Shown here: in pieces, positions 60,501-64,000 of the stretch
Position numbering within the stretch: the first letter of the stretch is position 1
How the letters are laid out: each line of letters opens with the position of its first letter
Source of the DNA: UBA1081 sp045636025
Lineage (GTDB): Bacteria > Bacillota > Clostridia > Oscillospirales > Acutalibacteraceae
Assembly (NCBI GenBank): GCA_045636025.1
Contig: JAZTWP010000006.1
Coordinates: 36,497 to 100,496, forward strand
Direction: 5' to 3'
DNA length: 64,000 bases
Translations under genes and position numbers: made by a program
The notes under the pieces: generated by a model
The model's database searches: none
What the model was told of the DNA's origin: nothing
Seen by the model: the letters and a program-made list of their open reading frames with translations, nothing else

Positions 60501-62247
60501 GAAACTGTGGTGTGAACCTCTTCCCGAACTGATAGATTATGAAAAACTTGATGAAAAATATCCTGCACAGGAAGGTAAGATAGAAGCTCTTGTCGGTATG
60601 GTTGATGACCCTGCACATCAGAGTCAGTTCCCCTACAAAATTGATATGCAAAGCTTCCATCATATGCTTCTTTGCGGTGGCAGCGGTTCAGGTAAGAGCG
60701 TATTGCTGAATACTTTGCTTTACTCTCTGATAAGCAGATATTCACCTGACGATATCAACTATTATATTCTTGATATGTCAGGCGGCGCACTTGTGAATTT
60801 TGCAAAAGCTCCACATTGCGGCGTTTATCTTACAGAAAATAACGAAGCAGACTTTGACAGATTGCTTACAATGCTCAAAGATATTGTTGCAGAGCGTAAA
60901 AAACTGTTTGCTGATGCAGAAGTTACTAATTTTGAGAGCTATCGTAAAGTCAGACAGCTTCCGCTGATATTGTTTATAATGGATAATTATACCAATATCA
61001 ATAACTTCAGACGCGGATCTTCATATTATGTTGAAATGAGCGACTATATGAAGGAATGCGCATCTTACGGTATCAGATTCATTCTTTCTGTAAATCACCT
61101 GAATGAAGTTCACTCCAAGAGCCGTCAGGAAATTGATTACAGAATTGCCCTTCAGGGAAAAGATAAGTATGATTATTCTGATATTCTTGATTGCAGAACG
61201 AATGTCACAACCCCGATTGTGAAGGGCAGAGGTGCCGTTGTAATCAACAGTGAAGTTTACGAATTCCACACATCAATGTTTTCAGCAGAGCTTTCCGAAC
61301 AGGAACGCACAAAGATGCTTAAACAGAGAATTGAAGAATTTGCAGGTAAGTATGCACCGTCCGGTTACTTAAGGGCATTGCCTATGGTTGACGGCGATGA
61401 AACTTATGACAGCTTCTGCAATAATTTTACCGGCGAAAGAATTCCTTTGGGTTATTCTCTTAAAGATATGAAACCTGTTGCAATTCCGCTTCAGCAGCTT
61501 CACAGTATGTCTTTGTATTTCGGTAATACAGACGGTATTAAACCTGTTTTCAGAAATATTATCCGTGCAGCCGAATTAAACAAGATGGGGCTTCTGATAG
61601 TCAAAAAAGCATACGACAGCATCTTTGATAATGATGATATTGCTGATTATATCAACAAGACTTTCAATGGCAGCATTTCATTCTTTGATACAACTCCCGA
61701 CGGTCTGGATCTTCTTAAAGACAGATTTATGCAGGAGCTTGCCCAGCGTAATGTTTACAGAGATAAGTTCTGTGCTGACAATGGAATACCGAATACTCTG
61801 AAAGACCGTGTCAGAAAGGCTGAAAAGTACATCAGAGCAAACACAACACCGCTTCTGGTTGTATTTGAAAGCTTTGGTGATATGTGCAGACTTGAGAGAA
61901 CTGAAGTTGTTCAGAATCTTGAGGCAACTTTCCAGGTATTCTTTGAACGCACAAAGGGTTACAATATCTATTTCGCTGCAGGATTTTATCCTGATGATAA
62001 GGATATCGGTATTTCTCAGTTCAAGAAATCCTATAACAAGCAGGAATTTTCTCTTGCATTTGGCGGAAGATACGATAAACAGTGTATTATCGATCCGCTG
62101 CCTATGGATTTCCGTATGATGGACAAACCGAATCCGAAGTACGACAGATTTATTCTGAAATATCGTGACGAATTATTCCAAATGCGAATGCCTTGCGGTG
62201 AATTGACTGTTGTTGAAGTCGATCCCGACGAAGCACCAATTATATGA
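57577..62247 (+). CDS. essC: EssC-like FtsK/SpoIIIE ATPase of a type VII secretion system
   Basis: A 1556-aa membrane ATPase that would drive export of WXG100-type proteins. N-terminal FHA-like domain (about residues 112-170; IHIGRLANCDICYPN and SRDHAMLHW, SSNGVFLNG). A weakly hydrophobic region near 260-300 stands where EssC has membrane helices. First FtsK domain has GGTGSGKS (689-696) and FIISDEFAEL; second has GGSGSGKS (1034-1041) and FIMDNY; a third, C-terminal ATPase-like domain lacks a P-loop. Start ATG 57577 is a choice; GGGAG lies 11 nt upstream and nearby in-frame starts exist. Heads the cluster. Confidence 0.9.
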   Translation: MNKENNSYPIHVVLLEKGRFMRSIWLPVEKEGRFVFEATADGDSVPISVIAENDAWYAIAGRNGQFVFNDREYSKKVLLGDCTLIMFAVGDKKYTLYSEFVREGDNVYLPYYIEKHSDIHIGRLANCDICYPNPFVSRDHAMLHWSNGNWFIVDLDSSNGVFLNGVSVKEALVKTGDVIYIMGLYIIMGVGYIGINNANNRIQNTSPKIRRIERENEIEYFQYVSRGKEGLFDRKPRKNFKIEQKEIEIEMPPMSMSANKMPLLLRMGNPLLSGGRAIATGNMFSAVTSLVLPAITQGLTEKDRKEYEAMRDEKYKEYLDYVTTEINNEIDAERNLLTDIYPPLARMLNFSHDKKRLWERRKFDEDFLDVRVGFGNIPMVATRKYNPKKFELERDYLVDEMYKVAEKPAIVEGVPIMMSLKNDYITAVVGDYNRTMALLYNLIVQLALTHAYDETKIVVLCSAEEEKMFEFVKYLPHNWNNEQTVRFFATSRSDAQQLSKFFNNELDGLFEDGYSSRKKEKLKNLPSYVVIATNKELYERIEILKNVVQAEEYCAVSVITAFNGAPKECTKMISLDGRNIFRDMINPGVEDQEFTIDPVKKEEVEFSMRQVMKTKLRIDSEAQFALPTMLTFLEMFNVGRVEHLNPLKRWSDNNPVKSLAAPIGIGTDGKLFTLDLHEKKQGPHGLVAGGTGSGKSEFIITYILSMAVNYSPDEVAFILIDYKGGGLADAFVDEKRGIHLPHVVGTITNLDGAAINRSLMSINSELKRRQALFKKAKSETNEGTMDIYDYQKLYRNKKVSEPLPHLFIISDEFAELKKQQPEFMDELISTARIGRSLGVHLILATQKPSGVVNDQIWSNTKFRICLRVADKGDSMEMLKRPEAAEIKNTGRFYLQVGYNELFAMGQSAWCGAGYIPQDEVVIEEDKSVQFVDNVGQVVLNVKKKVNTNLQAQGKQIVSIVQYLSDLAKREGIEAKKLWCEPLPELIDYEKLDEKYPAQEGKIEALVGMVDDPAHQSQFPYKIDMQSFHHMLLCGGSGSGKSVLLNTLLYSLISRYSPDDINYYILDMSGGALVNFAKAPHCGVYLTENNEADFDRLLTMLKDIVAERKKLFADAEVTNFESYRKVRQLPLILFIMDNYTNINNFRRGSSYYVEMSDYMKECASYGIRFILSVNHLNEVHSKSRQEIDYRIALQGKDKYDYSDILDCRTNVTTPIVKGRGAVVINSEVYEFHTSMFSAELSEQERTKMLKQRIEEFAGKYAPSGYLRALPMVDGDETYDSFCNNFTGERIPLGYSLKDMKPVAIPLQQLHSMSLYFGNTDGIKPVFRNIIRAAELNKMGLLIVKKAYDSIFDNDDIADYINKTFNGSISFFDTTPDGLDLLKDRFMQELAQRNVYRDKFCADNGIPNTLKDRVRKAEKYIRANTTPLLVVFESFGDMCRLERTEVVQNLEATFQVFFERTKGYNIYFAAGFYPDDKDIGISQFKKSYNKQEFSLAFGGRYDKQCIIDPLPMDFRMMDKPNPKYDRFILKYRDELFQMRMPCGELTVVEVDPDEAPII

Positions 62248-62261
62248 CAGGAGGAATAATA

Positions 62262-62513
62262 ATGGATAAAATACTTATCAGTTTGTTTGTACCGTCCGTA
62301 CAGGAAAAGTATGATCTGTTTGTACCTACTGATCTGGAAATCGGCATTCTTGCCGGAATTCTGGCAAACGGTGTTCACGATCTGTGCGACGGAAGATATT
62401 GTGTTTCCGGAAAAGAAATGCTCATAAGAACTGCTCCCGATGCTGTTCTCAATCCGCAAAAAACTCTTGCCGATTATGACATAAATGACGGTGTCGGATT
62501 TATATTGATTTAG
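62262..62513 (+). CDS. EsaB/YukD-like ubiquitin-fold protein
   Basis: The 83-aa protein, start MDKILISLFVPSVQEKYDLF and end DINDGVGFILI, fits the beta-grasp EsaB/YukD family that accompanies EssC in Firmicutes type VII systems. AGGAGG lies 9 nt before the ATG, 14 nt after the EssC stop. EsaB is a cytoplasmic accessory or regulator; role here inferred from position and pattern. Confidence 0.75.
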   Translation: MDKILISLFVPSVQEKYDLFVPTDLEIGILAGILANGVHDLCDGRYCVSGKEMLIRTAPDAVLNPQKTLADYDINDGVGFILI

Positions 62514-62522
62514 GAGAAGTGT

Positions 62523-62738
62523 ATGGATACAAATACAGTTCATATTTTGCAATCCTGTATAGATGACTGTGAGCGTCTGATCAGAGAGGCTGAAAACGAC
62601 AAGGAACGATGCAATAATTGTATGGGTGGCGAGTTGTTGAAGGTCTATATGCAGGCATCAGATGCAGCAATAAGCAAAATAAAAAACATTAAAAACCAGT
62701 TATATAATTTACAACTTGAAGAAAAACTCAAGGAGTAA
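62523..62738 (+). CDS. Small 71-aa helical protein in type VII-like cluster
   Basis: All-helical and charged, with three Cys (CIDDC and NNC), and a coiled-coil-like second half (SKIKNIKNQLYNLQLEEKL). No signal peptide. AGGAG precedes the ATG 9 nt after the EsaB-like gene. Too short for a WXG100 pair member (about 100 aa); perhaps a chaperone or accessory. No family recognised. Confidence 0.65.
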   Translation: MDTNTVHILQSCIDDCERLIREAENDKERCNNCMGGELLKVYMQASDAAISKIKNIKNQLYNLQLEEKLKE

Positions 62739-62775
62739 ATAAATATAAAACAATAAACTTTTAGGAGGAAAAAAA

Positions 62776-63102
62776 ATGGCATTAAAATCATTGAACATTA
62801 TCAGTAGTTCAGAAGCCGAATCATGGAAAAAGGAAGTTATGCAGCTTAATGAAGAAACTTATAAGCTTCTTGAGAATGTAGGTAAAGCTCTTCAGGAAGT
62901 GCATGACGATGCAGACAGCACAATTGTAGACGAAATCTACAAGTACGGCAGCCAGATCCTTTCAAACACAAACAGCATTCTTGACGGTATGAACCAGCTT
63001 GTTTCTCTTGTAACAAACGTTCTTTCAAAGATCAATGAAGTTCTTGATTCAGGTAAGAATATTGTTAAAGGCGCTATTAAAGCAATTTCCGGTCTTTCTT
63101 AA
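62776..63102 (+). CDS. WXG100-like helical secreted candidate, 108 aa
   Basis: All-helical protein with a conserved-looking Trp at residue 17 (EAESWKKEVMQLNEETYKLL) and heptad hydrophobic spacing to the end, the size and composition of WXG100/ESAT-6-like proteins; a true W-x-G turn is not present. Ribosome site AGGAGGAAAAAA. Probably a substrate or carrier of the EssC-like machine, by context. Confidence 0.65.
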   Translation: MALKSLNIISSSEAESWKKEVMQLNEETYKLLENVGKALQEVHDDADSTIVDEIYKYGSQILSNTNSILDGMNQLVSLVTNVLSKINEVLDSGKNIVKGAIKAISGLS

Positions 63103-63133
63103 TTATTAAATATAATGTTTGGAGGTATGAATT

Positions 63134-63496
63134 ATGGCACAGGCAACATTTAAAATTTCAAAAGCTCAGTATGAGGCTAAGATAATCGCACTTCAAGGCT
63201 ATCTCGGTGAGCTCGATTCAAAAATCACTCAGTATGAGACATTAAAGGCAAATATGACAAAGTTCATTGACGGTACTGATGATAACTACGAAAGTCTCAG
63301 AACTAATGTTGAAACAAATATCAAAACAGTCAGAAAAGCACGCGAAATGACTGACGCAAGCATCAAGATGCTCCAGGAAACATTACAGCAGGCTGATGAA
63401 TTCGGCGAACAGTTCAAAACAGCTATCACAGAATCCGGCGAATTAGCAATGAACACACTTAAGGGTGCTGTTGAAGCTATGAAATTGATCGAATAA
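63134..63496 (+). CDS. ESAT-6/LXG-like helical protein, 120 aa
   Basis: Two long amphipathic helices around a central DGTDDNYESL turn (about residue 50) and no Trp. Start MAQATFKISKAQYEAKI follows GGAGGT. Helical-hairpin layout is that of type VII substrates or their partner proteins. Assignment by length, helical content and position only. Confidence 0.6.
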   Translation: MAQATFKISKAQYEAKIIALQGYLGELDSKITQYETLKANMTKFIDGTDDNYESLRTNVETNIKTVRKAREMTDASIKMLQETLQQADEFGEQFKTAITESGELAMNTLKGAVEAMKLIE

Positions 63497-63498
63497 TC

Positions 63499-63807
63499 AT
63501 GCAGGGTGAATACGTAGTAAATATTCCGAAATTGCGTGAGCAGTCAGACAGATTTATGACTGAAAAAATTATTGCAAATCGTTTGTCGTCATCATTGAAG
63601 ACAGTACAGAGAAATGCAGATCCTGAAAAACAATCAGTTTATAAAAAACTTATAAGACAGGTAGATGACTTAGCACTTTTTTATTCTGATATGAGTAAGG
63701 CTGCTGCAACAACAGCAAATGATGTTGCTGATGTATTATCTAAAATCGCGACCGACCTTGAAGATAATGCAATACATAACATTCAGAAATTTAATTTGGA
63801 TGATTAA
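63499..63807 (+). CDS. Small helical protein, 102 aa, last gene of the cluster
   Basis: Begins 2 nt after the previous stop without a clear ribosome site, so translation is probably coupled. Helical, Gln/Ser/Asp-rich, with VNIPKLREQSDRF near the start, a motif reminiscent of type VII helper proteins; no Trp or signal. A terminator follows at once, so the transcript ends here. Confidence 0.62.
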   Translation: MQGEYVVNIPKLREQSDRFMTEKIIANRLSSSLKTVQRNADPEKQSVYKKLIRQVDDLALFYSDMSKAAATTANDVADVLSKIATDLEDNAIHNIQKFNLDD

Positions 63808-63809
63808 TA

Positions 63810-63852
63810 ATAAACCACCTTGATATCTTTTGGTATTAAGGTGGTTTATTTT
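63810..63852 (+). terminator. Terminator of the type VII-like cluster
   Basis: The stem TAAACCACCTT/AAGGTGGTTTA with a 16-nt loop is followed by TTTTG. Confidence 0.82.
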
Positions 63853-63859
63853 GAGATTG

Positions 63860-64000
63860 GTAAACAATAATTTATTCGCAGAAATTAAAATAAAGCTTGT
63901 AGGGGCGTTAATCTAACGCCCGCTGCGCAGCAGAACGGCTTTGCCGTTAATTTTCCTTACGGAAAAGCACTTTCGTGCCGGGCGATGAATCATCGCCCCT
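63860..64000 (+). repeat. Hairpin-rich repeat, second copy of the TGTAGGG family, cut by the window end
   Basis: Begins GGTAAACAATAATTTA, then GCAGAAATTAA and TGTAGGGGCG (63898), the same order as the inverted copy at 32170-32342. Then a row of hairpins: GGGCGTTA/TAACGCCC, CTGCGCAG, AACGGC/GCCGTT, TTTTCC/GGAAAA, GCACTTTCGTGC and GGGCGATG/CATCGCCC. The partner end is outside the window. No coding capacity. Confidence 0.7.

Noticed and set aside
63134..63496. Calling this protein a true WXG100 member
   Set aside because: It has no Trp-x-Gly turn; only helical-hairpin character and gene context support a type VII link, so it is labelled as like.

Overview
The window looks like chromosome from an anaerobic, Gram-positive, low-GC spore-forming Clostridium relative, most likely a gut or rumen Oscillospiraceae/Ruminococcaceae-type organism. 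This is inferred from strong AGGAGG-type ribosome sites, near-consensus sigma-A promoters, a YpeB germination protein, an IreB phosphoprotein, a CD1247-type protein, a Na+-translocating decarboxylase, plant-polysaccharide enzymes and a glmU-pth-mfd gene order typical of Firmicutes. No 16S or strain marker is present, so nothing finer is claimed.

Region 1 (1-~6900) is AT-rich and mobile-element-like. It carries tandem paralogous unknowns, a superfamily 3 (D5-like) helicase, a DUF1643 protein, several very small ORFs, a DUF960 protein, a Mor-like activator and a HEPN-type protein. It ends at two copies of a tRNA-Leu-like 3' end (TTCAAGTCCCGTCTCTCGCACCA split across T-loop, stem, acceptor and CCA), each followed by the same terminator. 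That is what the right edge (attR) of a tRNA-integrated element looks like. The integrase and the intact tRNA are not in the window.

Region 2 (7.3-25.8 kb) concerns plant carbohydrate use and housekeeping. One operon encodes an acyltransferase, two cytoplasmic GH43 enzymes and a MIF-like tautomerase. It is followed by a radical-SAM activase and a large GH51 arabinofuranosidase. On the minus strand lie glmU(degenerate)-pth-mfd-TPR protein, an SCP2 protein with a Lys/Ala tail, and rhaAD. A secreted PHP protein follows.

Region 3 (25.8-45.9 kb) is core metabolism and translation: murD, rpsU, a Xaa-Pro peptidase, efp, a CD1247 protein, ogg, tadA, mnmGE, glyA, an XRE regulator facing a lipoyl-less E2 acyltransferase, the oadA-oadG-BCCP-oadB sodium pump with a HAD phosphatase, an ECF S component, coaX and proC. 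Three hairpin-rich intergenic repeats occur here and at the window end.

Region 4 (46-57.2 kb) has a strongly expressed, apparently sortase-anchored single-cohesin protein, a secreted esterase, a lipoprotein with ypeB, uxaC-cysK-recG, ireB, the NAD(P)HX repair enzyme and a VanZ protein.

Region 5 (57.2-64 kb) begins with tRNA-Thr(CGT). It then holds a promoter-driven type VII secretion-like cluster: an FHA/EssC ATPase, an EsaB-like protein and four small helical proteins, closed by a terminator and a hairpin repeat. EssA, EssB and EsaA homologues are not seen. This compact locus, the cohesin protein, the MIF-containing glycosidase operon and the degenerate GlmU are the most interesting points.
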